Shown one piece after another: positions 50,536 to 60,610 of a stretch of 64,000 bases of DNA (its first letter is position 1; each line of letters starts with the position of its first letter). The stretch is from contig CAZMUM010000018.1 in assembly GCA_964569385.1 (NCBI GenBank), forward strand, positions 28,415 through 92,414. The letters run 5' to 3'. This stretch comes from JAADHX01 sp964569385. Lineage in GTDB: Bacteria; Actinomycetota; Acidimicrobiia; Acidimicrobiales; Poriferisodalaceae. The position numbers and the translations under genes are program-made. Under the pieces are notes generated by a model that worked only from the letters and a program-made list of their open reading frames with translations, had not been told where the DNA came from and made no database searches.

Positions 50536-50591
50536 CTCCTACGCGTCACCGGGAAACGGCTGCGGGCGACCAGATGCCGGTGACAGGAGCG
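50536..50591 (-). repeat. Bulged hairpin between rodA and the TIGR03960 gene
   Basis: GCTCCT (50536-50541) and GTCACCGG (50546-50553) pair with CCGGTGAC (50578-50585) and AGGAGC (50586-50591), leaving a four-base bulge and a 24-base loop. On the minus strand it starts just after the rodA stop. It could be a partial terminator or a leader of the radical SAM gene. Confidence 0.55.
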
Positions 50592-50594
50592 GTT

Positions 50595-51764
50595 TTAAGT
50601 TGCGAAGCGGCGGGCTCTTACGTTGACGACCAGACCGATGCCTACGAACGCGGTGATGATCGACGATCCGCCATGGCTCATGAACGGCAACGGGATGCCA
50701 GCGATGGGCATGATGCCCATGGTCATACCCAGGTTCTGGAAGATCTGAAACAAGAGCATCGAGAGCACGCCGACGCACAGCAAGGTGCCAAACATGTCGG
50801 CCGCGAGTTGAGCGGCGCGCAAAATCCTCCAGATCAAGAAGAAGTAGGCGGCCAGAAGCGGCAACGATCCAAACAAGAAGCCAAGCTCTTCGCCAGCGGC
50901 GGTGAAGATGAAGTCGGTTTCTTGTTCTGGAACAAGGTTGAGGGTGGTCTGGCTACCAGCTAGGTAGCCACGACCCGTTAGTCCACCAGACCCCAGCGCG
51001 ATCTGACTCTGTTCGAGTTGATAATTCGCTTCGGTGACGTTGGAGTCCTGATCGAGGAATGCGGTAAGGCGTTCGTCTTGGCGTTCCGGCAGCAACTCAA
51101 TTCCGAAAACGTCGTCTGCCGTAAACGCAAAGGTTATGGCCGCAACCCCCATCAGGGTCAACAGGACTATGTGGCGAACTTTGGTTCCAGCGACCAATAA
51201 CATGCCCATGGTTATAGCGATGTACACCAACATGGTGCCGAGGTCGCCTCCTTGTAACACCAGCACGGTTGGCACCAACATCAGCACGACTGAGTTGAGG
51301 AATCCGTTTAGTTGAAGGCCACCACCTCGACTGGCGGCAAAGGCCGCTAGGGCTGCAATCGACGCAAGCTTTCCGAACTCCGATGGTTGTAGCTGGAAGC
51401 CGGGAAGTTGGAACCAGGCCCTGGCCCCGCCGACTTCTTTGCCGATGAACAACACCCCTACCAGCATGGCCAGAGCAATTAGGTAGAGCTGGGGCGCGAG
51501 GTCGCGAACAATCCGATAGTCGACTAAAGCAGCAATAACCATCGCAACGATGCCGATGAGCACGAAAACGGTCTGTCGTTTTGCGAATTGATAGGGGTCG
51601 TTACCCTCGAATTCGAGCACTCGCCACGTTGCGCTGTAGTTCATGAACACGCCAAGTACAGAGACGCCGATGGCCACCAACGGAAGGAACCAGTCGACGT
51701 AACGAATGGGCGAACGAAGCTCGCGTCGGGTCGAGAGGGCGTTCACCATCGTTGTCGTTCCCAT
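50595..51764 (-). CDS. rodA: RodA-like peptidoglycan glycosyltransferase (389 aa)
   Basis: This SEDS-family protein has about ten helices, with YVDWFLPLVAIGVSVLG at the start, GARAWFQLPGFQLQPSEFGKLA, the large loop with ATVNEANYQLEQSQIALGSGGLTGRG-like features (catalytic Asp region) and MPIAGIPLPFMSHGGSSII. It polymerises lipid II for side-wall growth with PBP2. The ATG at 51764 overlaps the end of the PBP2 gene by 22 bases; longer upstream frames are inside PBP2. Confidence 0.95.
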   Translation of the reverse strand: MGTTTMVNALSTRRELRSPIRYVDWFLPLVAIGVSVLGVFMNYSATWRVLEFEGNDPYQFAKRQTVFVLIGIVAMVIAALVDYRIVRDLAPQLYLIALAMLVGVLFIGKEVGGARAWFQLPGFQLQPSEFGKLASIAALAAFAASRGGGLQLNGFLNSVVLMLVPTVLVLQGGDLGTMLVYIAITMGMLLVAGTKVRHIVLLTLMGVAAITFAFTADDVFGIELLPERQDERLTAFLDQDSNVTEANYQLEQSQIALGSGGLTGRGYLAGSQTTLNLVPEQETDFIFTAAGEELGFLFGSLPLLAAYFFLIWRILRAAQLAADMFGTLLCVGVLSMLLFQIFQNLGMTMGIMPIAGIPLPFMSHGGSSIITAFVGIGLVVNVRARRFAT

Positions 51765-53992
51765 ATCTTGGCCGTCGTCGACGGAGGCGGTCTTTGACGG
51801 TTCACGATGGTTGCGACCAGGCTCGACGATTCTGGTGCTAGAGCTCCCTCGTCGCTGGCGGTTCCTGGCTCGATCACCGGGATCGGTTCGCCGAAGGGGC
51901 AACCCTCTGGAACCACGAGGTCGATGGTTGCGTCACGTAGCACCGTGATCGGAAGTTCGGGACAATTTGCTCCGACGGGCTCGGCGGCGAGCAGTGGAAG
52001 GTCCTCTGGTTCTTCCCAGGTCTGTTCGAGGGTACGAAGGGCCTCGAAAATGTTCCGAGCCACCGGTGCAGCAGCGGTGCCGCCGAAACCTGACTCTTCC
52101 ATCACCACAATGACGGCGTAACGGGGATCATCGCGAGGCGCATAGCCAACGAACACCGCGGTGTCTTCTTTCTTGCGGCCGAGGACCTTGTTGATCCCGT
52201 CGGACTCTGAGGTGCCGGTCTTGCCAACAATTCCCCAACCACGATGATCCCAGCCATCGAATGCCGTCGAAGCCGTACCACGTACCAGCCCAAAGGCGCC
52301 CGAAATCCGGTTTAGGGGCACTCCCTCCAGCCCTTCGCGGATTACGTCGACTGGCACGCCGGAGAAGTCGATGGTGTTGGAAATTCGAGGTCCGAACTCA
52401 CGCTTCACCTCGCCGGCCGTATCGACCTCGCGCGAGATCGTCTGGCTAGCAATATTTGGTTGGAACAAGGTTCCGCCATTGGCAAACGCGGCATACGCGT
52501 TCACTATCTGGAGCGGCGTAGCCGTTACAAATCCCTGGCCGATACTCATGTTAATGGTGTCGCCAGGGACCCATAAGATTGTGTTTTCCTCGTTCTGGTA
52601 TGCCGGTATTGCTTCGAAGATGGCCTTCTTTATTGCCGGGTCGGGAATCGTTCCGGGTCGCTCGAAAGGCAACTGGACGCCCGTCTCGCTCCCGAAACCG
52701 AAGTCTTTGGCCGCGTCTTGAATAGCCCATTGGGCCTGACCCTCTAATTTCGAGATCGAATAGGCTGCCGAATAGAAGTAGGCGTCACTTGAGCGGGACA
52801 TAGCAGTGCTCAGGTCGACGGCGCCCATGACAACCTTGCCTGCGTTGAAGAAAGTTCCACCGCCGTCGGCCGGCACCGTGAAACTACCGCTGTCGATAAA
52901 CTGACCACGCGAAGTGATGACCCCAGCGCGTGTGGCTGCAACCGATGTAATCAGCTTAAAGACTGAACCTGGTGCGTATAGACCTTGTACGGCCCGGTTG
53001 TTTAGCGGGCCTGGTCGTTGCGGGTCGTTGAACGTGGCGTCGTACTGTGCAGCGGTAATACCGTCGGTTAGCCACTCGGGTTTGTATGTCGGGAAACTGG
53101 CCATGGCCAGAACATCGCCGTTGCGAACATCGACCACGACCGCTACGCCCGCATAAGCGGGATACAAAAAGCGCGGGTCATCGACCGAGCTTCGACCTTG
53201 AGCTTCGCGCAAACCCTCGTCGAGGAAGAACTCGACCGCTCTCTGTAACTCAAGATCGATAGTCAGAACAACATCGTCACCGGGACGCGCCGAGGTCTCG
53301 CCGAGCTCGCGCACCACATTGTTTCGTCGGTCGACTTCGACGGTGGAGGTACCGGCTGTTCCGCGGAGGGTTGCTTCGAAGAGACCTTCGATACCGGCTC
53401 GGCCGATGCGGTCGTTCGGCAGATATGAGGCACCGGGGTTGTCGTCGATCCAGTGCGCGGGCTGAGCGCCGACGTAGCCCACGACGTGGGCCGCCAAGCT
53501 GCCCTCTGGATAGATGCGATGGGCCTCCCAAGCGGCCTCAACGCCTGGCAGCGATCGCTCGGTAATAAGCTCTAGTAGCGACTCTTCGATGCCGGTAGCC
53601 ACAGTTCTGAACGAGAACGGCGCCGCGGCTGAGTCGTCAATGCGCTCGGCAATCAACTCTTGAGACTCGCCCGTCAGACGCTCGAGTTCACGTAACACTA
53701 GCTCGCGGTCGCCGACCCCAAACTGGCTGGGGTTGACCCTAACAACACCAGTAAACTCGCTGTCGGCCAACACAACGCCGTTGCGATCGAGAATCCGGCC
53801 CCTTTCGGGCGGTAACACGACCAAACGCACCTGGTTGGTGTCGGCCTGAGCGCGGAACTCTTCGGTGGCCAAAACCTGAAGGAACCAGATTCGGGCGAAC
53901 AACGCGGAAAACAACGCAACCACAACCACGCCGAGGAAAGCCAACCTAAGCGCAGTGTTGGTCGAGTCGGGCGAAGCTGAGCTATTGCTCAT
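51743..53992 (-). CDS. mrdA: Penicillin-binding protein 2 (749 aa)
   Basis: This is a class B PBP: one transmembrane helix, a pedestal domain (PPERGRILDRNGVVLADSEF), and a transpeptidase domain with the SxxK motif S343-V-F-K346, an S-S-D triad (SMSRSSDAYFYS-like) and KTG in GKTGTSESDG. It cross-links peptidoglycan in the elongasome with RodA. The ATG at 53992 overlaps the mreD stop (ATGA). The C-terminal 100 residues after the PBP domain are a Glu/Pro-rich tail. Confidence 0.95.
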   Translation of the reverse strand: MSNSSASPDSTNTALRLAFLGVVVVALFSALFARIWFLQVLATEEFRAQADTNQVRLVVLPPERGRILDRNGVVLADSEFTGVVRVNPSQFGVGDRELVLRELERLTGESQELIAERIDDSAAAPFSFRTVATGIEESLLELITERSLPGVEAAWEAHRIYPEGSLAAHVVGYVGAQPAHWIDDNPGASYLPNDRIGRAGIEGLFEATLRGTAGTSTVEVDRRNNVVRELGETSARPGDDVVLTIDLELQRAVEFFLDEGLREAQGRSSVDDPRFLYPAYAGVAVVVDVRNGDVLAMASFPTYKPEWLTDGITAAQYDATFNDPQRPGPLNNRAVQGLYAPGSVFKLITSVAATRAGVITSRGQFIDSGSFTVPADGGGTFFNAGKVVMGAVDLSTAMSRSSDAYFYSAAYSISKLEGQAQWAIQDAAKDFGFGSETGVQLPFERPGTIPDPAIKKAIFEAIPAYQNEENTILWVPGDTINMSIGQGFVTATPLQIVNAYAAFANGGTLFQPNIASQTISREVDTAGEVKREFGPRISNTIDFSGVPVDVIREGLEGVPLNRISGAFGLVRGTASTAFDGWDHRGWGIVGKTGTSESDGINKVLGRKKEDTAVFVGYAPRDDPRYAVIVVMEESGFGGTAAAPVARNIFEALRTLEQTWEEPEDLPLLAAEPVGANCPELPITVLRDATIDLVVPEGCPFGEPIPVIEPGTASDEGALAPESSSLVATIVNRQRPPPSTTAKIWERQRW

Positions 53993-54534
53993 CGGTTCTG
54001 CTGCCACGGAAGGCGGTCCATGCCAAGACCCCACGCCATTGATCGCAAGGCGATCGGCGACAGGACCATGCCACCGAGGCCAACCGTGAGAAGAACCGGT
54101 ACCAGCGAGATGTCGGCCAGGAAATCCTGGCCTATCAAACGGCCCAACAGCACGAACGTGGCGGTTCCGACCACTTGGGCAGTGCCGATAGTCATCAACC
54201 TCAACAACCGACCGCCATCGGAGAAACTGCCGAACACGACTCCGACGCTATAGCCGACAACGGCTCCGACTAGCGCCCAAAGACCAAACGGTGTCTGCAC
54301 CAACAGATCGGTACCAAGTCCGGCTCCGAACCCGATGACTACTCCCCTGTCCGCGCCACCAAGGAGGCCACCGACAACAGCAAGCAGCATCATAATGTCG
54401 ACGACTCGACCGTCAACAGCCAAAACGGGTACCGCCGCGGCCTGAAGAACGAGGCCTCCAGCCAAGACCAGAAACAGTCTCACGCGTGTAGGTATCAATG
54501 CATCTCCGCCCGACTCGGATTTGCCACGACCCAA
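53989..54534 (-). CDS. mreD: Rod shape-determining protein MreD (181 aa)
   Basis: Five or six hydrophobic helices in the MreD pattern (RLFLVLAGGLVLQAAAVPVL, GFGAGLGTDLLVQTPFGLWAL) and position between mreC and PBP2 identify it. The ATG at 54534 overlaps mreC by 40 bases. A TTG at 54498, overlapping the mreC stop as TTGA, would remove 12 residues and matches the four-base overlaps of neighbouring genes, so it may be the real start. Confidence 0.88.
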   Translation of the reverse strand: MGRGKSESGGDALIPTRVRLFLVLAGGLVLQAAAVPVLAVDGRVVDIMMLLAVVGGLLGGADRGVVIGFGAGLGTDLLVQTPFGLWALVGAVVGYSVGVVFGSFSDGGRLLRLMTIGTAQVVGTATFVLLGRLIGQDFLADISLVPVLLTVGLGGMVLSPIALRSMAWGLGMDRLPWQQNR

Positions 54535-55565
54535 ATAATGGTCGACCGCGAAGCAGATGTGTACGCGGGCAGTCGAGTTAGGCCTATCGGGGCGTTTGCT
54601 TCCTCGTCGGTTGTCTCGTCGTCATGCCCAGCCGGGCGGGGCACCTGGACGGGGGCATCGGGGTCGACGGGGGTGTCATCCTCGGACGGTCCATCTTCTG
54701 GCGGAGTCCGATTGTCGATGATTGTGGGCTTGAACAGCACCACCTGCACCAGACTCAGTCGCTCAAGGTCGGCCGATGGGGCGACATCGACTTCCTGGGT
54801 GCCGGTGACCGGGTTTGGCCTCGCAGCAACCACAGTTCCGATAACTATGCCCGAAGGGAACTGCGAACCGTCGAGCCCTGATGTCACAACGGTCTCGCCC
54901 GGAATCACCACCGTCTCAAGGTCGACGAACCTGACGGTGAGGTTTCGGCCAATGCCGTTGCCTTCGACGGCGCCAGTGTCGGCAGATCTGACCAAACGAA
55001 CATGGGCCGCGAACGACGGATCGGTTACCAATTCGACCCTGGCCCGTGAGACTCCAACCTGTACAACTCGTCCCACCAAGCCCGAACCGGACTCCACCGG
55101 CATACCGACCTCGATGCCGTCGGAGCGGCCGCGGTCGATCTCAACGGTTCGTTCGAAGTTGGACAGTGGAGCGTCGACCACTCGCGCAATGAGCCGACTG
55201 GCCGAAGTCTCCGTACCGCGAACATCGAGCAGGTCTTCAAGCGCCAGTAGTCGCCGCTGAAGCTCCGCGACCTCGAGCGACTCGCCCCGCTCCTCGTCGA
55301 GTTGGGCACGCAGCCGATCATTCTGGGCCTCAAGCTCGTCGTAGTCGGTGATGCCTCGCCAAGCGTTCCCGACCGGCGACGTAACCCAATCGACAGCCGA
55401 CCTAACTGGTCCGAGCGCATCGAGAACACCATCGCGCGGTGCGCCGGCACCATCGCCACGAAAGTCGATGGTGATAAGCGCCAGAGCGGTTATTACCAAC
55501 AGGAGCAGACGAACTCGACCGCGGCTCGGCCCACGACGGCGAGGTTCGCGAGGTGCCGAGAGCAC
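54495..55565 (-). CDS. mreC: Rod shape-determining protein MreC (356 aa)
   Basis: A basic N-terminus and a single helix (about 20-36) are followed by a coiled coil (DELEAQNDRLRAQLDEERGE), the MreC beta domains (VDRGRSDGIEVGMPV, GETVVTSGLDGSQFP) and a Pro/Asp-rich C-terminal tail. MreC links the MreB filament to PBP2 outside the membrane. Confidence 0.95.
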   Translation of the reverse strand: MLSAPREPRRRGPSRGRVRLLLLVITALALITIDFRGDGAGAPRDGVLDALGPVRSAVDWVTSPVGNAWRGITDYDELEAQNDRLRAQLDEERGESLEVAELQRRLLALEDLLDVRGTETSASRLIARVVDAPLSNFERTVEIDRGRSDGIEVGMPVESGSGLVGRVVQVGVSRARVELVTDPSFAAHVRLVRSADTGAVEGNGIGRNLTVRFVDLETVVIPGETVVTSGLDGSQFPSGIVIGTVVAARPNPVTGTQEVDVAPSADLERLSLVQVVLFKPTIIDNRTPPEDGPSEDDTPVDPDAPVQVPRPAGHDDETTDEEANAPIGLTRLPAYTSASRSTIIWVVANPSRAEMH

Positions 55566-55583
55566 GAATCAGCGTCGGACGGA

Positions 55584-56624
<1,041 letters not shown>

Positions 56625-56655
56625 CCGACCCCTTCGCGGCGCGTTGGCTAAGCCG

Positions 56656-56684
56656 ATCCTATTGGAGCCGTGAGCCTGGCTCAA
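56656..56684 (-). promoter_or_regulatory. Candidate promoter of the mre operon
   Basis: On the minus strand, -35 TTGAGC (56679-56684), a 17-base spacer and -10 TAGGAT (56656-56661) predict a start near 56649, giving a 25-base leader before the mreB ATG. Confidence 0.5.
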
Positions 56685-56695
56685 GCCATGGTTGT

Positions 56696-57112
56696 TCAAC
56701 CGAAGAAAATTCCGATTTCGCGGGCAGCCGACTCGACTGAGTCAGAGCCGTGCACAAGGTTCTCGGTAACCAATAGCCCAAAGTCACCTCGGATAGTTCC
56801 CGGAGCAGCCTTGGCCGGATTCGTAGAACCCATCATGAGGCGAACGAGAGCGAAGACGTCGTCGCCAGCATCGTCTGGACCTTCAAGGACCAACAGCATC
56901 GACGGGCCGCGTGTAATGAACTCAAGAAGACTTTCGAAGAACGGCTTGCCATCGTGCTCTGCGTAGTGTTTGGCGGCAGTGTCTCGGTCGATAGTGCGAA
57001 GCTCGGCGCGGGCAACCGTTAGCCCTTTGGCTTCGAAGCGACCAATAATTTCACCTACGAGGCCTCTCTCGACGGCGTCGGGTTTGCACATGACATAAGT
57101 CTGCTGGGGCAC
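56696..57112 (-). CDS. ndk: Nucleoside diphosphate kinase (138 aa)
   Basis: The Ndk signature is complete: TYVMCKPDAVERGLVGEII, KPFFESLLEFITRGPSM, RLMMGSTNPAKAAPGTIRGDF and the active-site His in ENLVHGSDS. It balances NTP pools. The GTG at 57112 follows a GGAGAA ribosome-binding site and gives the normal length; a start at 57193 would add 27 unconserved residues. Confidence 0.96.
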   Translation of the reverse strand: MPQQTYVMCKPDAVERGLVGEIIGRFEAKGLTVARAELRTIDRDTAAKHYAEHDGKPFFESLLEFITRGPSMLLVLEGPDDAGDDVFALVRLMMGSTNPAKAAPGTIRGDFGLLVTENLVHGSDSVESAAREIGIFFG

Positions 57113-57293
57113 GGTTTTCTCCAAGAACTCAGGGCGCACGAACGATATCGTCATCGTCTCGTAATGACGCCGACTCGCGGTCACTTCTTGCACTGTGGGC
57201 GCGAGGAGACACGAGTTCGACTACTTAGAGTGACACGCTGACGCTAAGGAGCGCAAGCCCAATCTCGTGGCTGTTACTACCGAGATGTATCCG

Positions 57294-58610
57294 TTACTGG
57301 CTCACGGTTCGTTTCAGGTGTTCTCTGGCCGCGCCAGCAACATAGAGAGACCCGGCAACCAACACGACGCCATCGGGTCCGGCGATTTCGCGGGCAGTGT
57401 CGACGGCGCGAGCCACGTTAGGTTCCCACACAACGTGATTTACTCCAAGGGTGGTGGCGGCTTCAACGACCTGATCAGCCGGGATCCGCAGAGGCCAGTC
57501 CGGCTGCGTCGCGACCACAGCGGTTGCATCGACAGCACCCAAAGCGTCGAGCATCTCGGCTGGATCCCGTGGCGAGTTGAAGCCAGCGACGAGTACCCGA
57601 TTGCCGTCGGTACGAAAGTCGTCGGCCATGGTGGCAGCCGCGACAACAGCGCCGTCGAGGTTGTGGGCTCCATCGACGATCGTCAGTGGCTGGCGCCCTA
57701 ACACTTCGAATCGGCCCGGCACTGACACCGACCCCAAGGCCTCGGCAACCAGGTCGGCGTCGAGGGCTCGGTCGAAGAACTCTTCGACGGCAACAATGGC
57801 CACTGCCGCATTTAATGCCTGGTGGGCACCGTTGAGAGAAAGGAACACGTCGTCATAGTGGGCCCGAGCGGTATGAACCGAGATGGATCTACCCCCGACC
57901 GCCAACTGGTTGGCGACAATCTCGTAGTCGGAGTTCATCCGCAGCGTAGAAGCTGCTGGCATCTCGGCAATCACATCGAAGATCTCGTCATCGACGTCGC
58001 CGATGACAGCCGCGGAGACCGGCGTGATGATTCCGGCCTTCTCTCTAGCAATGTCGGTGAGCTCTGGGCCAAGCATATAGACGTGGTCTAGGCCGATATT
58101 GGTGACAACGGCAACCTCGGCATCGACCACATTGGTGGCATCCCACCGCCCGCCCATGCCGACCTCGATGACCCGAACGTCGACAGCCGACGTCGCCATC
58201 CACGACAAGGCCGTGGCCGCAATAACCTCGAAATAGGTGGCCGGACGGTCCCATTTGTCGGCCAGCAACGGTTCGATCGCAGCCACATCAGATACTGCTG
58301 CGGCAAACGTATCGTCGTCGATAGGCACACCATTGGACGAGATACGCTCGTTGACTCGTTGAAGATGGGGCGAGTTGTAGCTGCCTACATGTAGCCCGTG
58401 CGCGGCCACCAAACCGATGATGATGCGGCTGGTCGACCCTTTGCCGTTGGTGCCGGCAACGTGAATCGTCGGTATTCCTCTATCGACATCACCGAGGGCC
58501 TGAGCTAGATCGACCATCCGGCTGATGTTGGGCTCGGTTGCCCTGGTGGATGGACTCAGTTCGAGGCTGTAGTGCGCTTCGAGGTACTCAAGGGCCTCGG
58601 CGTAATTCAT
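57294..58610 (-). CDS. folC: Folylpolyglutamate synthase / dihydrofolate synthase (438 aa)
   Basis: The Mur-ligase fold carries the P-loop G53-TNGKGST-60, the omega-loop and YNSPHLQRVNERI, EVGMGGRWDATNVV, and GAHNLDGAVV. It adds glutamates to folates. It lies 18 bases after clpX. The valS gene that usually sits between clpX and folC in Actinobacteria is absent here. Confidence 0.95.
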   Translation of the reverse strand: MNYAEALEYLEAHYSLELSPSTRATEPNISRMVDLAQALGDVDRGIPTIHVAGTNGKGSTSRIIIGLVAAHGLHVGSYNSPHLQRVNERISSNGVPIDDDTFAAAVSDVAAIEPLLADKWDRPATYFEVIAATALSWMATSAVDVRVIEVGMGGRWDATNVVDAEVAVVTNIGLDHVYMLGPELTDIAREKAGIITPVSAAVIGDVDDEIFDVIAEMPAASTLRMNSDYEIVANQLAVGGRSISVHTARAHYDDVFLSLNGAHQALNAAVAIVAVEEFFDRALDADLVAEALGSVSVPGRFEVLGRQPLTIVDGAHNLDGAVVAAATMADDFRTDGNRVLVAGFNSPRDPAEMLDALGAVDATAVVATQPDWPLRIPADQVVEAATTLGVNHVVWEPNVARAVDTAREIAGPDGVVLVAGSLYVAGAAREHLKRTVSQ

Positions 58611-58628
58611 TGGAGCGAGCGTGTCGCG

Positions 58629-59900
58629 CTACGACGCAGCGCGTCGAGTGGGACCAGATTCGGGCTGACGGCGAGACACCAACGTGGGATTGACCTTGTC
58701 GAGCACAACGCTGCGGTCGATGATGCAACGCTCGACATCGTCGCGGCCCGGTACGTCGTACATGATGCCGAGAAGAACCTCTTCGAGGATGGCTCGAAGG
58801 CCACGGGCACCGGTCTTGCGAAGCAGGGCCTGATCGGCGATCGCATCGAGGGCATCAGCGGTGAATTCGAGCTCGACGTTTTCGAGCTCGAAGATCTTCT
58901 TGTATTGCCTGACCAGTGCGTTCTTAGGTTCGACCAAAATCTCGATCAAGGCATCTTTGTCGAGTTCGGTGACTATGCCGGTAACCGGAAGCCGACCAAC
59001 AAACTCTGGGATCAGGCCAAACTTAAGAAGGTCTTCGGGTAGAGCTTGGGGCAACATCTCAGATACACGCTTATCGGAGGCCGCACGCACGTCGGCTCCA
59101 AAACCAACCCCGCGTTTGCCGACCCGGTCGCCAATTATCCGTTCGAGACCGTCGAACGCTCCGCCACAGATGAACAACACGTTGGTCGTGTCGATCTGGA
59201 TAAATTCTTGGTGTGGGTGTTTGCGCCCGCCTTGGGGAGGAACCGACGCGGTGGTGCCCTCGAGGATTTTGAGCAGGGCCTGCTGAACGCCTTCGCCCGA
59301 AACATCGCGGGTGATCGACGGGTTTTCAGACTTACGCGCGACCTTGTCGATTTCGTCGATGTAGATGATGCCCATCTCGGCTCGCTTGACGTCGTAGTCG
59401 GCGGCCTGGATGAGCTTAAGTAGAATGTTCTCGACGTCTTCGCCCACATAGCCGGCCTCGGTTAGAGCGGTAGCGTCGGCAATGGCAAACGGAACGTTGA
59501 GCATGCGGGCCAAGGTCTGGGCCAGATAGGTTTTTCCGCAACCGGTCGGGCCAATCAACATGATGTTGGATTTGCCGAGCTCTACATCGTCGCCGATCTG
59601 GGAGTCGTAACGAACCCGTTTGTAGTGGTTGTAAACCGCAACCGACAAAACCTTCTTGGCTTGATCTTGTCCAACAACGAACTCGCTTAAGAATTCGTAG
59701 ATCTCGCGAGGCTTGGGCAACTCGTCGAAGCTGACCTCGGATGTCTCGGCTAGTTCTTCTTCGATGATTTCGTTGCACAAATCGATGCATTCATCGCAGA
59801 TGTACACACCAGGACCGGCAATTAGCTTCTTGACCTGCTTCTGCGATTTACCACAGAACGAGCACTTAAGAAGTTCTCCGCCTTCTCCAAACTTCGCCAC
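58629..59900 (-). CDS. clpX: ATP-dependent protease ATP-binding subunit ClpX (423 aa)
   Basis: The zinc-binding domain has C13, C16, C35 and C38. The AAA+ domain has GPTGCGKTYLAQTLA, the IYIDEIDKVARK Walker B block and the IGF-like loop GLIPEFVGRLPV. ClpX unfolds tagged substrates for ClpP. The GTG start follows a GGAGG site about ten bases upstream. The gap to clpP is 92 bases with no clear promoter. Confidence 0.97.
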   Translation of the reverse strand: MAKFGEGGELLKCSFCGKSQKQVKKLIAGPGVYICDECIDLCNEIIEEELAETSEVSFDELPKPREIYEFLSEFVVGQDQAKKVLSVAVYNHYKRVRYDSQIGDDVELGKSNIMLIGPTGCGKTYLAQTLARMLNVPFAIADATALTEAGYVGEDVENILLKLIQAADYDVKRAEMGIIYIDEIDKVARKSENPSITRDVSGEGVQQALLKILEGTTASVPPQGGRKHPHQEFIQIDTTNVLFICGGAFDGLERIIGDRVGKRGVGFGADVRAASDKRVSEMLPQALPEDLLKFGLIPEFVGRLPVTGIVTELDKDALIEILVEPKNALVRQYKKIFELENVELEFTADALDAIADQALLRKTGARGLRAILEEVLLGIMYDVPGRDDVERCIIDRSVVLDKVNPTLVSRRQPESGPTRRAAS

Positions 59901-59992
59901 GTTGTACGAGCCTCCGGTTGTAGTGAGCGCTCCAGCGCGATGGCCAGTATGGCGCGTTGACTGTTGGCTTGCTGAGGGTTAGCCGAAGAGTT

Positions 59993-60610
59993 CTAAGCAG
60001 CCCGAATAGGGCCGTCAGCAACATCGCCACGCGAGTTGATTACAACATCGAGGATGCCGTACTTCTTGGCGGCCTCGGCGTCCATTACGAAATCGCGGTC
60101 GGTGTCTTTGTGAAGAGTTTCGACTGATTGGCCGGTATGCTCGGCAAGAATCTCTTCGAGCAAGATCCGCATGCGATTGATCTCTTTGGCCGCTAGTTCG
60201 ACGTCGGTAGCTTGGCCCATGGCCTGACCATAGGGTTGATGCAACAAGATTCGGGCGTGTGGCAGTGCTAGGCGCTTGCCTGGTGTGCCAGCAGCGAGCA
60301 GAACTGCGGCAGCTGATGCGGCCTGGCCAAGACACATGGTGGCGATGTCGTTTTTGATGTACTGCATGGTGTCGTAGATGGCGAACAGACCGGTTATGTC
60401 GCCACCTGGACTGTTGATGTAGATGTTTATGTCTCGGTCGGGGTTTTCGGACTCAAGGTGAAGTAACTGGGCACAAACAACATTGGCCACACCGTCGTCG
60501 ATTGGAGTGCCTAAGAAGATGATGTTCTCCTTGAGCAGTTTCGAGTAGAGGTCATAGGTTCGCTCTCCTCGACTGGTCGTCTCGATGACGCTAGGGATGA
60601 TGTAGCTCAC
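59993..60610 (-). CDS. clpP: ATP-dependent Clp protease proteolytic subunit ClpP (205 aa)
   Basis: Catalytic Ser99 lies in GQAASAAAVLLAAG and His124 in ARILLHQP; the GILD segment and DRDFVMDAEAAKKY complete the active site region. ClpP degrades proteins delivered by ClpX or ClpC. Only one clpP gene is present here, unlike the tandem clpP1-clpP2 of many Actinobacteria. The start overlaps the tig stop (ATGA). Confidence 0.97.
   Translation of the reverse strand: MSYIIPSVIETTSRGERTYDLYSKLLKENIIFLGTPIDDGVANVVCAQLLHLESENPDRDINIYINSPGGDITGLFAIYDTMQYIKNDIATMCLGQAASAAAVLLAAGTPGKRLALPHARILLHQPYGQAMGQATDVELAAKEINRMRILLEEILAEHTGQSVETLHKDTDRDFVMDAEAAKKYGILDVVINSRGDVADGPIRAA

Noticed and set aside
49968..50963. 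331-codon plus-strand frame across the radical SAM and rodA genes
   Set aside because: It crosses two strongly identified minus-strand genes and their intergenic hairpin and encodes low-complexity, His/Gln-rich sequence; a codon-bias shadow.
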